DNA of 64,000 nucleotides from Bacteroidota bacterium. Lineage in GTDB: Bacteria; Bacteroidota; Bacteroidia; Flavobacteriales; Flavobacteriaceae. This document shows positions 26,738 through 36,106 of the stretch, in pieces; within the stretch, counting starts at the first letter, position 1, and each line of letters opens with the position of its first letter. The stretch covers positions 28,412 to 92,411 of the forward strand of contig CANFJB010000010.1 of assembly GCA_947447375.1 (NCBI GenBank), given 5' to 3'. Both the position numbers and the translations under genes were made by a program. Below the pieces are notes generated by a model. That model worked only from the letters and a program-made list of their open reading frames with translations. It did not search any database and was not told the origin of the DNA.

Positions 26738-28153
26738 ATGAAAAAACTTGTATTTGTATTTATAACCTTAATTTTTATTTTGAATATCAATACAGTATTT
26801 GCAAAAATAAAATTACCTGGAATAATTGCCTCCAATATGGTTTTACAACGAAATACATCGGTAAAAATCTGGGGATGGGCAAAATCAGGAGAAAAAATAA
26901 GTATCAAAACAAGTTGGATAACCAATGAAATCAAAGTTTCAACTCCTGAAAATGGTCGCTGGGAAGTACAATTAAAAACAAATTTAAGCAAAGATCCACA
27001 AAACATTCAATTAAGTAGTTTAGAATCAAATATAAAGTTGGAAAACATATTGTTCGGAGAAGTATGGGTTTGTTCGGGTCAATCCAATATGAGAATGCCG
27101 TTAAAAGGGTATACTGGCCAACCAACATTTGAAGGAAATTCAGCTATTGCAAATTCAAGAAATAACAATCTTCGGTTGTTTTCGATTTCTGAAAATGGAT
27201 ATCCAACTCCTTTGGACACGGTGGCAAGTTATAAAAAATGGAATATTGCTAGTCCAGATAATACAAAGGATTTTAGTGCTGTTGCGTACTTTTATGGTCA
27301 GAGGTTACAAGAAATCTTGGACGTACCTGTGGGAATTGTGATGACTTCTTGGGGAGGAACCAGAATACAACCCTGGATAAGTAAAGACGCAGTTGCACCT
27401 TTTCTAGATATAAATAAAGTCAAGAAAGATACTACTGAAAAATACAAAAGAATTCCATCGGCGATTTTTAATGCAATGATCAATCCGATTACATCCTTTA
27501 CCATTAAAGGGGTGCTTTGGTACCAAGGGGAAACGAATCGTGATGAACCTAAATTGTACCAACAATTACTTCCAGAAATGGTAAAAGATTGGCGTAAACA
27601 ATGGAATATTGGAGAATTTCCATTTTACTATGTTCAAATTGCTCCTAACAAATATATTGACAAAACGAATTCTCAATATCTAAGAGAAGCGCAATTTAAG
27701 GCTTCTGAAGTAATTCCAAACTCAGGAATGGCGGTGCTTTCAGATATTGGCTCAGAGCAAACAATTCATCCTCCACACAAAAAAGAAGTTGCTGAACGAT
27801 TACTTTTTATTGCATTGAACAAAACCTATGGATTTAAAGATGTGGATTGTACAGGTCCAATTTACAAATCAATGGAAGCAAAAGAAGGAGCTTTATTTTT
27901 AAATTTTAATTTTGCAGAAACTGGCATTTATTCCCCTGAAATGGAAGTTAGTAATTTCGAAATTGCTGGAGCTGATAAAGTATTTCACCCTGCAAAAGCA
28001 GAGATTATTAATCATAAACAAGTAAAAGTATTTTGTCCTGAAATTACTGAACCTGTAGCCGTTAGATACGGATGGAGCAATTGGTTTGTAGGGACTTTAT
28101 TTGATAATAACATGTTACCTGTCTCTTCATTTAGGACTGACAATTGGGAATAA
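26738..28153 (+). CDS. Sialate O-acetylesterase family (SASA, GDSL-like) carbohydrate esterase
   Basis: The 471-residue protein has a signal peptide (to about residue 22, VFA) and a SASA-type esterase domain (PF03629). The nucleophile motif VCSGQSNMRMP lies near residue 110, GVLWYQGETN near 255, and DIGSEQTIHPPHKKEVAERL near 340 supplies the catalytic Asp/His. An N-terminal beta module (residues 24-100) precedes it. Members remove O-acetyl groups from sialate or plant and algal glycans in the periplasm. Starting four bases after the T9SS lyase, it probably deacetylates the same polysaccharide, implying an acetylated substrate. The true acceptor sugar is not predictable. Confidence 0.8.
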   Translation: MKKLVFVFITLIFILNINTVFAKIKLPGIIASNMVLQRNTSVKIWGWAKSGEKISIKTSWITNEIKVSTPENGRWEVQLKTNLSKDPQNIQLSSLESNIKLENILFGEVWVCSGQSNMRMPLKGYTGQPTFEGNSAIANSRNNNLRLFSISENGYPTPLDTVASYKKWNIASPDNTKDFSAVAYFYGQRLQEILDVPVGIVMTSWGGTRIQPWISKDAVAPFLDINKVKKDTTEKYKRIPSAIFNAMINPITSFTIKGVLWYQGETNRDEPKLYQQLLPEMVKDWRKQWNIGEFPFYYVQIAPNKYIDKTNSQYLREAQFKASEVIPNSGMAVLSDIGSEQTIHPPHKKEVAERLLFIALNKTYGFKDVDCTGPIYKSMEAKEGALFLNFNFAETGIYSPEMEVSNFEIAGADKVFHPAKAEIINHKQVKVFCPEITEPVAVRYGWSNWFVGTLFDNNMLPVSSFRTDNWE

Positions 28154-28155
28154 AA

Positions 28156-28181
28156 AAATCCATAAATAAATTTATGGATTT
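28156..28181. terminator. Bidirectional terminator between convergent operons
   Basis: A perfect 11-bp stem, AAATCCATAAA (28156-28166) with TTTATGGATTT (28171-28181), separates the + strand lyase/esterase genes from the - strand DUF4861 gene. Poly-A lies on one side and a weaker T-rich tract on the other. Confidence 0.7.
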
Positions 28182-28201
28182 CTAATTATTTGAATAATCA
28201 G

Positions 28202-29377
28202 TTATTTAATCTTAACAATTAAAGGATTATTTATTTTTGTAGCATAATTTGTTAGATAATTTTCCCAAGCTTCTTTGGTAGTAAATTCTCCTTGTTTTTT
28301 CCAACCAAATCCGGTGTAATAAGTCACTTTATTGTTTACCACTTTAAGAGCGGCATATAAATTACAAAGCTCTTTATTAGGGTTCATGTATTTTTCTGAG
28401 CTAATCATAGTATTTTTAGGAAAAACTATACCTGTTCCAAGTTCTGAATCATCTATTGGTTGCCAATAATCAATCCAGCCCGCTTTTAAATTAGATTCTG
28501 TTTTACCATCATTATTGTGCAAAGTAATTCCTGTTGAAAGAATTTTAGTGCCAGAAACTTCAACTTCAAATTTGGAAAGGAAACTTCCATAATCCAAACT
28601 GATGTGTTTTACCTCTTTAATTTTATTTCCTTTTGCGTCCCAATCAGTATAAGTTAGCGTAAAACTAGTTCTTAAAGGTCCTGTAGTAATCGTTTTCCAT
28701 GAAATAAAATTCTTAGAATAATAATATACAGAATCAATTTTCAATGCAACTCCTCCAATTCCTCTACTATCACCAACGTGAAAATTATCTAACCCTTCTC
28801 CGGTATCTTTATGATAAGTGCCAGTTCCATTGGTATATTTTTCATACCATTTATTTATCACGGGATATTCAACTCGCTTTAACCAAGCATCAATTCCACT
28901 AGTTAAAGTTCCGCCTTTTACTTTGTCTTCGGTCATTTTTTGAGCTACAGGGCCGTAAGTTCTGAATGCCACTTTATTGTTTTCCCAAGCATAATCATCA
29001 ATTCTTTCGGGAACAAATCGGGAATAACAAAATACTATTGGATCTTTAGTTATATCTTCTACAATTAATTCGATTTCAAATTTATTTGTAGATAAAGCTT
29101 TTATTTTAGGTTGGAACAACAAAACATCGTTAACACCATCACCATTTTCATCAACGCATTGAGAAATTAAATAAGTAGAAGTTCCCAATTCTTTAACTCT
29201 ATATTTTTCTAATTTATCAGATGGTTGAAGTCCTAATGCAGTTTTGGAAATTTCTACAGTTTCAAACTCTCTTTCTGTATTTAAAGGATTGGAAATAGTA
29301 ATAATTTTATTCTTTTGTGAAAAAGATAAAAACGTTGTCATTAACATTATAGCTAAAATTCCATTCGTAAATTTCAT
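28202..29377 (-). CDS. DUF4861 family exported protein
   Basis: The 391-residue protein starts at the ATG at 29377, one base after the kduD stop (a TTG nine codons earlier is also open). It has a signal peptide (MKFTNGILAIMLMTTFLSFS) and a single domain matching DUF4861 as I know it, with VPERIDDYAWENNKVAFRTYGP near residue 120 and YHVGDSRGIGG-like GLDNFHVGDSRGIGGVAL near 190. Proteins of this family are repeatedly encoded next to lyases and the kduI/kduD genes of uronate pathways in Bacteroidota. No enzymatic activity is assigned here; a periplasmic role on unsaturated uronate products is a plausible inference. It is the last gene of the - strand cluster. Confidence 0.7.
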   Translation of the reverse strand: MKFTNGILAIMLMTTFLSFSQKNKIITISNPLNTEREFETVEISKTALGLQPSDKLEKYRVKELGTSTYLISQCVDENGDGVNDVLLFQPKIKALSTNKFEIELIVEDITKDPIVFCYSRFVPERIDDYAWENNKVAFRTYGPVAQKMTEDKVKGGTLTSGIDAWLKRVEYPVINKWYEKYTNGTGTYHKDTGEGLDNFHVGDSRGIGGVALKIDSVYYYSKNFISWKTITTGPLRTSFTLTYTDWDAKGNKIKEVKHISLDYGSFLSKFEVEVSGTKILSTGITLHNNDGKTESNLKAGWIDYWQPIDDSELGTGIVFPKNTMISSEKYMNPNKELCNLYAALKVVNNKVTYYTGFGWKKQGEFTTKEAWENYLTNYATKINNPLIVKIK

Positions 29378-29378
29378 A

Positions 29379-30173
29379 TTAATTTTCGTTTGAAGGTTTT
29401 CCAATTGTTGCTAATATTCCGCCATCTACATATAAAATATGACCGTTAACGAAATCACTAGCTTTTGAAGATAAAAATATAGCTGCGCCTGATAAATCGT
29501 CTGGATTTCCCCATTTTGCGGCAGGTGTTCTATGAATAATAAACTCGTTAAAAGGATGTCCATCAACACGAATTGGTTCTGTTTGAGAAGTTGCAAAATA
29601 CCCTGGTCCAATTCCGTTTACTTGAACGTTGTGTTTTGCCCATTCCGTAGCCATGTTTTTAGTCAGCATTTTAAGTCCTCCTTTTGCAGCAGCATAAGCT
29701 CCTACTCCATTTCTACCCAATTCACTCATCATGGAACAGATATTGATTATTTTACCTTGTTGTCTAGCAATCATTCCTTTAGCAACATGTTTTGAGACAA
29801 TAAAAGGACTTACAAGGTCGATATCAACCACTTCTTTAAAATCAGCAACTTCCATTTCAATTAATGGAATACGTTTAATAATACCAGCGTTATTAATTAA
29901 AATATCGATTGGTCCCACTTCACTTTCAATTTTGCTAATTGCGGCGATAACTTCACTTTCAATAGCTACATTAAATTTGTAGCCAAAAGCAGTGATTCCT
30001 TCATTTTTAAACTCCAATACCGCTTCATCAATTTTAGGCTGAGAAGAATTTCCATTTATAATAATAGTTGCTCCAGCATGTCCTAACCCTTTAGCCATAG
30101 CCATGCCTAAACCGTGAGTACTTCCAGTTACTAAAGCTATTTTTCCTTTGATATCAAATAATGAATTTCCCAT
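29379..30173 (-). CDS. kduD: KduD-like SDR dehydrogenase (2-deoxy-D-gluconate/5-keto-D-gluconate dehydrogenase type)
   Basis: This 264-residue cytoplasmic short-chain dehydrogenase has cofactor motif TGSTHGLGMAMAKGLG near residue 17, NNAGI near 93 and active site YAAAKGG near 165 with serine at about 151 (CSMMSELG). It is the expected partner of KduI: it reduces 3-deoxy-D-glycero-2,5-hexodiulosonate to 2-keto-3-deoxygluconate using NAD(P)H. One base separates it from kduI and one from the DUF4861 gene, so the three are coupled. Gluconate 5-dehydrogenase is the main alternative name, but the kduI neighbour favours KduD. Confidence 0.88.
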   Translation of the reverse strand: MGNSLFDIKGKIALVTGSTHGLGMAMAKGLGHAGATIIINGNSSQPKIDEAVLEFKNEGITAFGYKFNVAIESEVIAAISKIESEVGPIDILINNAGIIKRIPLIEMEVADFKEVVDIDLVSPFIVSKHVAKGMIARQQGKIINICSMMSELGRNGVGAYAAAKGGLKMLTKNMATEWAKHNVQVNGIGPGYFATSQTEPIRVDGHPFNEFIIHRTPAAKWGNPDDLSGAAIFLSSKASDFVNGHILYVDGGILATIGKPSNEN

Positions 30174-30174
30174 T

Positions 30175-31014
30175 TTATCTTAAATCTGTGATTTTACAAA
30201 CGTCCATATCTCCATAATCTAGGTTTTCACCCGCCATTCCCCAAATAAAAGTATAATTTGAAGTTCCAGCACCCGAGTGAATTGACCAAGGAGGAGAAAT
30301 TACTGCTTGGTGATTATTCATCCAAATGTGACGTGTTTCATCCGTTTGTCCCATAAAATGACAAACCGCTTGATTTTCTGGAATATCTAAATAAAAATAA
30401 ACTTCCATTCTTCTGTCGTGAACATGAGCCGGCATGGTGTTCCAAACGCTACCTGTTTTCAATTCGGTCATTCCCATTTGCAATTGACAAGTGGTAACAA
30501 TTCCTCCAATTATCATTTGGTTAACTGTTCTATGATTGGCAGTTTCTATGGCACCTAATTGCAATTTATTTGCTTCAGCAAGACCCACTTTTTTATTTGG
30601 ATAATTGGTATGTGCAGGAGCAGAATTCAGGTAAAACTTTGCTGGATTATTAGTATCATCGCTTTTAAAAATAACCTCTTTATTTCCACTTCCAATGTAC
30701 AAAGCATCTTTAAATCCTAATTCATAAACCACTCCATCAGCAGTAACGGTTCCGTTTCCACCTACGTTTATGATTCCCAATTCTCTTCTTTCAAGAAAAA
30801 AACTAGACTTCAAAGGATCGATAGTTTCTAAAGTTAACGGTTGAACTGGAACTGCAGATCCTGCAATATATCGATCGTAATGAGAATAAGTAAGATTTAT
30901 TTTACCTAATTCCATTAGGTTATCAATTAGGAATTCAGATCGTAATTGTGCAGTATCATACTGTTTAACAGCTTGAGGGCTAGATGCGTATCTTGTTTCG
31001 AAAGAAGTTGACAT
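30175..31014 (-). CDS. kduI: 5-dehydro-4-deoxy-D-glucuronate isomerase KduI
   Basis: At 279 residues it matches the family length (about 278). It is a bicupin whose metal site is visible as MPAHVHDRRMEVYFYLD near residue 195 (two His and a Glu) and WSIHSGAGTSNYTFIWGMAGEN near residue 242 (fourth His). It isomerises the ring-opened unsaturated uronate (4-deoxy-L-threo-5-hexulose uronate) to 3-deoxy-D-glycero-2,5-hexodiulosonate in the cytoplasm. Its presence shows that this locus ends in unsaturated hexuronates produced by lyases plus GH88. A hairpin terminator separates it from SusD, so it may have partly independent expression. Confidence 0.95.
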   Translation of the reverse strand: MSTSFETRYASSPQAVKQYDTAQLRSEFLIDNLMELGKINLTYSHYDRYIAGSAVPVQPLTLETIDPLKSSFFLERRELGIINVGGNGTVTADGVVYELGFKDALYIGSGNKEVIFKSDDTNNPAKFYLNSAPAHTNYPNKKVGLAEANKLQLGAIETANHRTVNQMIIGGIVTTCQLQMGMTELKTGSVWNTMPAHVHDRRMEVYFYLDIPENQAVCHFMGQTDETRHIWMNNHQAVISPPWSIHSGAGTSNYTFIWGMAGENLDYGDMDVCKITDLR

Positions 31015-31089
31015 TTAAAAAATATATTTTAATTATTAATGAGATTTATGAAATGCTAATTTAGGATAAATTGAGAATATAAATTTAAA

Positions 31090-31123
31090 AAAAAACAGTG
31101 TATCAAATACACTGTTTTTTTTT
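31090..31123. terminator. Terminator between SusD and KduI
   Basis: The stem ACAGTGTAT (31095-31103) with ATACACTGT (31107-31115) is extended by A and T runs on both sides. On the - strand it lies four bases beyond the SusD stop, so it would reduce read-through from susCD into kduI. Confidence 0.8.
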
Positions 31124-31127
31124 GATA

Positions 31128-32726
31128 TTAATAACCAGGGTTTTGAGGAATGGTTATAAATGAATTCGTGTCAATTTCGTATTGTGGAATCGGCAATAAG
31201 AAACGATTTAAATTTGCATTTGATTGTAATTGAGGCAATGTAACAGGTAAAACACTGAAAGTACCGTATAGTTTAGAATACATATTGGTAAAGTGTTTTT
31301 TCATTACGTATTCAACACCTTGAGCTTTCAAATTAGGAAATGCATCTGTTGAAGCTGATAATGACGTTGTAGTCGTTGTAAATCTAAGTATGTCAAACCA
31401 ACGTTGGTTTTCAAAAGCAAATTCCCATCTTCTTTCTTGAGCTAATGCTTTTTCAAAAAGTGCAGTTGAAGTAATTGTTGTAGTAGTTAAAGCTGCTAAA
31501 CCTACTCTAGCTCTTACTTGATTAATTAATGCTAAACTTCCTGCAGTATTTCCATCCGCTTCTGCTTTCATTAATAAAACATCAGAATATCTCAATACTG
31601 GCCAATCATTTTCAGCATCATTTGCAAGAGCAGTTGGTGAAATGTATTTTTTAACATAATAGGTACTTGTTCCAAATAAACCAATATTTACATCTTTTCT
31701 ACTTGCCGCAGGATCTAAATAACTTGCATAAGAAGTAGAAGTTTTAGTTAATTCTAGTGTTGGATTATTTGATGAGTTTCCATCACCATTAATAACTGCA
31801 TTACCACTATTTGTTGGTGCAAATAAGTTAGACAATGGATTACCCATTCCTAAACCACCCGATTTAAATCGAACAGCAAAAAGAATTTCAGAATTCATTT
31901 CATTGTTTATTGAAAAAACACTTGCATAAGTTGATTGCAAACTATAACCACCTGTTGCAATAACACTATCTAGTAAAGCGGAAGCTTCTTGATTTCTACC
32001 AAGAGTTAAATAAACTTTAGCTAACATAGCTTTTGCAGCCCATACATTAGCTCGTCCTAAGTCTGGTGAACTTGCTGAATAAGCAGCATTTTTACCATAT
32101 GCAATAGTATTATTTAAATCGGCTACAATCAATTTATAAATATCAAGAACTGTTGAACGGTTAATTCTTTTTGCTTGTTCTGCAGTTACAGGTTCATCTA
32201 TTAAAAATACACCGCCATACAAACGCACTAAATTAAAATAGTGGTATGCACGAATGAAAGATGCTTCAGCAGCAACACTTTTACATTGAAAAGCAGTAGC
32301 ATCGATAGTAACTGGAGCATATTCAATTACACCAGGAGATGCATTAAAATTAGCACCACAAGCGTTTAAAACAGTATTACAGTTTTTAATATTGTTATAC
32401 GTTTTTAACCAATAATTGTAAATCCCTGTTTGAGTTGTAGAAGGATAAAATTGATCTATGTAAGCCAAATCCATTTTTGGGGTTGAAGTACTTGTTGCAC
32501 CGTCCATACAAGTGTTATCACTTCGCATTTCGGTTAATGACCATTCTTCAGTTAACGGATTTTGCATTCCTTTATAACAAGCTGTTAAACCAGATTGTAA
32601 TTCGGTATAATTGCTGTAATAATCTTGTGCTATAATATTTGATTCAGAATTTAAATCGATAATATCAGAACAACTAGATGCTACTACTAAAAATAATAAA
32701 CTTAAATATTTTATTGAATTTTTCAT
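31128..32726 (-). CDS. susD: RagB/SusD family outer-membrane glycan-binding lipoprotein
   Basis: The 532-residue lipoprotein (lipobox VASSC, cysteine at residue 19) has the SusD architecture: an N-terminal SusD-like segment with YYSNYTELQSGLTACYKGM near residue 38, TPR-like helices in the middle (SFIRAYHYFNLVRLYGGV near 132) and the C-terminal signature LAQERRWEFAFENQRWFDILRF near residue 428. It caps the SusC barrel at the cell surface and binds the oligosaccharide to be imported. It starts 17 bases after susC. No separate SusE/F-like surface binding protein follows; a terminator does. Confidence 0.95.
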   Translation of the reverse strand: MKNSIKYLSLLFLVVASSCSDIIDLNSESNIIAQDYYSNYTELQSGLTACYKGMQNPLTEEWSLTEMRSDNTCMDGATSTSTPKMDLAYIDQFYPSTTQTGIYNYWLKTYNNIKNCNTVLNACGANFNASPGVIEYAPVTIDATAFQCKSVAAEASFIRAYHYFNLVRLYGGVFLIDEPVTAEQAKRINRSTVLDIYKLIVADLNNTIAYGKNAAYSASSPDLGRANVWAAKAMLAKVYLTLGRNQEASALLDSVIATGGYSLQSTYASVFSINNEMNSEILFAVRFKSGGLGMGNPLSNLFAPTNSGNAVINGDGNSSNNPTLELTKTSTSYASYLDPAASRKDVNIGLFGTSTYYVKKYISPTALANDAENDWPVLRYSDVLLMKAEADGNTAGSLALINQVRARVGLAALTTTTITSTALFEKALAQERRWEFAFENQRWFDILRFTTTTTSLSASTDAFPNLKAQGVEYVMKKHFTNMYSKLYGTFSVLPVTLPQLQSNANLNRFLLPIPQYEIDTNSFITIPQNPGY

Positions 32727-32743
32727 TGTTAATACTTTTTAAA

Positions 32744-35700
32744 TTAGAAATTAATATCGATACCAAAAACAATAGTTCTAGGAATTGGGAAAGCCCCTCT
32801 TTGATATCCAGAAATCAATGCTGATGAATAGGGTCCAGTAGTAGATCTTCCTTCTGGGTTAATTCCTCTGTAACCATTCGCAGAATGAAAATATAAATTT
32901 TGTCCAGATGTATAAAGTCGTAATGAACTTAATCCAATTTTATTAGCCAAATTTGCTGGTAAATTATATCCTAAATTTACCTCTCTTAAAGCAAAATAAG
33001 AAGCATCTTCAACCACATAATCAGTTAGCATCCAGTTAAAACCTATATCTTCATAAGGAGTTCTTCCATCACCAGGATTTTGCGGGCTGATCCAACGATT
33101 TGAATTATAGTTAACATTTGATGATTTAGTTTCGCTATAATTAGGATCTCCATTGATTAATTGACCACCTTGAACCCCTTGCCATGTGAAGCTAAAGTCG
33201 AAATTTTTGTAACTGAAATTATTAGTAACTCCCCAAGTAAAATCAGGATAAGGACTTCCAATAATTGTTCTATCATTAGTATCTAAAACACCATCGCCAT
33301 TTACGTCAACTATTTTTAGTCCACCTTGTTTTAATGCAGAAGGCAAATTTGATGTTAAACCAGAAGCATTAATTTGATCTTGAGAAATCCAAACTCCATC
33401 TGTTTTGTATCCAAAGAATTGAACTAATGGACCTCCTACTACACTTTTATAAATTTCATTTCTTTCACCATAATTAAGTAAATAAGCTTCGTTACCTAAC
33501 TCAATAATCCTGTTTTCAGTGTGAGCAATATTTGCGGAAGTTGACCATTTAAAATCACCTTTTAAATTAGTTGTATTTAATTCAACTTCAAAACCTCTAT
33601 TTCTCAAACTACCGATGTTATTCCATGATAATGGTACTCCTGAAAACGCCATAGTTGCTTGTTGTAATAATAATTTATCGGTAATAGAATTATAGATATC
33701 TAAAGTAACATTAACTCTATTATTTAACATTGACAAGTCCATACCGTAATTCGTTTGATAGGTACTTTCCCAAGTAATGTTTTCATTTGCATTAATTGCA
33801 GCATTTCCTACCTGACCACCAGTTTGAGTTCCTGTTCCAGGTCCAAAAGAATAATTAGATGCAGATAATAAATTTTGGAAACCATAATTTAAGATTCTAT
33901 TATTTCCAGAAACTCCATAACTTGTTCTGAAGTTCAATTTGTTCAACCAATCAACATTGCTTAAGAAAGACTCTTTATTTGCAGCCCAACCGATAGATGC
34001 TGCAGGGAAATTACCCCATTTCTTTCCAGAAGCAAAATAAGAACTACCGTCTGTTCTATAACTTACAGAAAGTAGGTATTTGCTTTTGAATGCATAATTA
34101 ACCCTTCCTAAATAGGACAATAAACCTACTTGACTTTTTGAACCAAAAGTCCCCGCTTTATCAATAAAAAGGGCATTGTTTAAAGTATTAAATTCATCAC
34201 TTGCGTAATCTAAACCCGTGGTTTGAGTTGAAGTGTATTTTGTGCTTTGTGCAGTATAACCTGCTAATACATCAAACGAATGTTCTCCAACATCTTTTTT
34301 ATAATTTAAAGTATTTTCAGATAATAAATCTACATAAGAATTGTCATAATATACTCCTTTATTAACTATTCCGTCACCATCTGCATTTCTATCACTCCAA
34401 TCAAATTTGGTGTCGTATTTCATGTAAACCGTGTTCATAGTTTTGAAATCCAAACCATTTGAAATATTAACATTTAAAGTTGTTCCTCCTTGAAATCCAT
34501 AAGATTTAGCATTTATATCATGACTCAATAACGAAGCCATTGGGTTGTTTTGCGCTGAATTTGATGGATTACCAGCTGCTGGAATAAATGTAGATCCATC
34601 AGGCATAAACAATGTTGACCCATCAGGATAAACTGGATTATAGGTTAACCCTATAAAATGTCTAGGATGTGCATAATCTCCAGGTCGTATATTTGCCCAT
34701 TGTGCATTTTGATTAACAAAAGCGGCAGTTATAGCATTGTGTTGGTAAGGTAACCAGGTTGGATATCTCCAGAAATTGGTTAGGTTTTCAGATGGAGATT
34801 CTTTTGAAGTATAAGAAGGATTAAGGTTTACATTCAACTTTAATCTTTTGCTTAATTCAATATCAAATTTAGTTCTGAAATTTAATTTTTGGAAATTACT
34901 TTTTAACATAATCCCTTGGTCACCTTGATAACCAGCGGAAACATAATATTTCAATGATTTAGTTCCTCCATTTGCACCAAATTGAATATTTTTAAATTCA
35001 GCATTACGCAATACTTCGCTTTGATAATCATAACCATGACCGCCTAACATAGTATTTTCAACAATGTAACCAGCAATTAAATTATTAGTTTTAGTATTAC
35101 TTCCTTGATAAAGTATATTTAATGCATTTGGATTGGTAACCCCTTCTGCTTGTATCGCTGGATCCGTAATTCTTAATGCTCTTTCTCTAAATAATAAACT
35201 AACATATTCAGTAGTGGTCATCATATTGTATTTTTCATAAGCACTTTTAAATCCAGTACTGTATTTGAAAGAATACTTTGCTTTATCTGCTTTACCACTT
35301 TTAGTAGTAATTAAGATTACACCACTAGCTCCTCTTGAACCATAAATTGCAGCAGAAGCGGCATCTTTTAAAACTTCAACTGAAGCAACATCGGCCATAT
35401 TTAATGTTGCTAATCCGTCAGGAATTGGCTGACCGTCAACCACAACTAGAGGATTTGCTCCAGCATTAACTGAACTAATACCACGAACAGAAATTTGAGC
35501 GTCAGCTCCAGCTTCTGATGAAATATTTTGAACTTGAACACCAGCAATTTTTCCTTGAAGGGCTTGATCTAATCTAGAAACAGCAACTTCGTCTAATTTC
35601 TCATTTTTATACTTGGAAATCGATCCCGTTACGTTTGATCTTTTTTGAGTACCGTAACCAATTACAACTACTTCATCTAATTCGCTTTTAGATTCTACCA

Positions 35701-35974
35701 ATGTAATGTTGATCTCTTTGTTTTTTCCTACAACAACAATTTGCGGTGCAAATCCAAGGTAAGAAAAACGTAAAATAGATTTAGAATTTTTTACTTCAAT
35801 GGAATACTTTCCATCTAAATCGGTGGTGGTGTTTTTGTCTTCAAAAGTAACTGTCACACTTGGAATTGGAGCACCTTTACTATCAACAACAGTACCTGTA
35901 ATCTTTTTAGGATCATTCTGACTAAATGCAATTGATGTAAAAATTAATAAAAACAATAATAATAGTTTTTTCAT
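32744..35974 (-). CDS. susC: SusC/RagA family TonB-dependent outer-membrane transporter
   Basis: The 1076-residue protein has a signal peptide (to about residue 18), a carboxypeptidase-regulatory-like domain (residues 22-98, ITGTVVDSKGAPIPSVTV), the TonB-box region DEVVVIGYGTQKRSNVTGS near residue 100, a plug domain (to about 225, VLKDAASAAIYGSRGASGVILITTK) and a 22-strand-type barrel ending in IVFGIDINF. It imports oligosaccharides in complex with SusD using proton-motive force through TonB. It is preceded by 132 bases of AT-rich spacer in which I found no exact -7 box. Substrate class is inferred from neighbours: a sulfated uronate glycan. Confidence 0.96.
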   Translation of the reverse strand: MKKLLLLFLLIFTSIAFSQNDPKKITGTVVDSKGAPIPSVTVTFEDKNTTTDLDGKYSIEVKNSKSILRFSYLGFAPQIVVVGKNKEINITLVESKSELDEVVVIGYGTQKRSNVTGSISKYKNEKLDEVAVSRLDQALQGKIAGVQVQNISSEAGADAQISVRGISSVNAGANPLVVVDGQPIPDGLATLNMADVASVEVLKDAASAAIYGSRGASGVILITTKSGKADKAKYSFKYSTGFKSAYEKYNMMTTTEYVSLLFRERALRITDPAIQAEGVTNPNALNILYQGSNTKTNNLIAGYIVENTMLGGHGYDYQSEVLRNAEFKNIQFGANGGTKSLKYYVSAGYQGDQGIMLKSNFQKLNFRTKFDIELSKRLKLNVNLNPSYTSKESPSENLTNFWRYPTWLPYQHNAITAAFVNQNAQWANIRPGDYAHPRHFIGLTYNPVYPDGSTLFMPDGSTFIPAAGNPSNSAQNNPMASLLSHDINAKSYGFQGGTTLNVNISNGLDFKTMNTVYMKYDTKFDWSDRNADGDGIVNKGVYYDNSYVDLLSENTLNYKKDVGEHSFDVLAGYTAQSTKYTSTQTTGLDYASDEFNTLNNALFIDKAGTFGSKSQVGLLSYLGRVNYAFKSKYLLSVSYRTDGSSYFASGKKWGNFPAASIGWAANKESFLSNVDWLNKLNFRTSYGVSGNNRILNYGFQNLLSASNYSFGPGTGTQTGGQVGNAAINANENITWESTYQTNYGMDLSMLNNRVNVTLDIYNSITDKLLLQQATMAFSGVPLSWNNIGSLRNRGFEVELNTTNLKGDFKWSTSANIAHTENRIIELGNEAYLLNYGERNEIYKSVVGGPLVQFFGYKTDGVWISQDQINASGLTSNLPSALKQGGLKIVDVNGDGVLDTNDRTIIGSPYPDFTWGVTNNFSYKNFDFSFTWQGVQGGQLINGDPNYSETKSSNVNYNSNRWISPQNPGDGRTPYEDIGFNWMLTDYVVEDASYFALREVNLGYNLPANLANKIGLSSLRLYTSGQNLYFHSANGYRGINPEGRSTTGPYSSALISGYQRGAFPIPRTIVFGIDINF

Positions 35975-36106
35975 AATTTGAATGAATTAATTGGTTTTTT
36001 TTTGGTTAATGATAAAAATGTATTTAATTAATTATAGAATGTAAAAATATTAATTTGGTAATGTTCTGAAATCCGTAATTGGTATAAAAATTGTCCAAAA
36101 TTGATT

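Noticed and set aside
35975..36106. Expected promoter in the 132-base spacer before susC
   Set aside because: No exact TAnnTTTG on the - strand was found; only AT-rich near-matches, so no promoter feature was listed.
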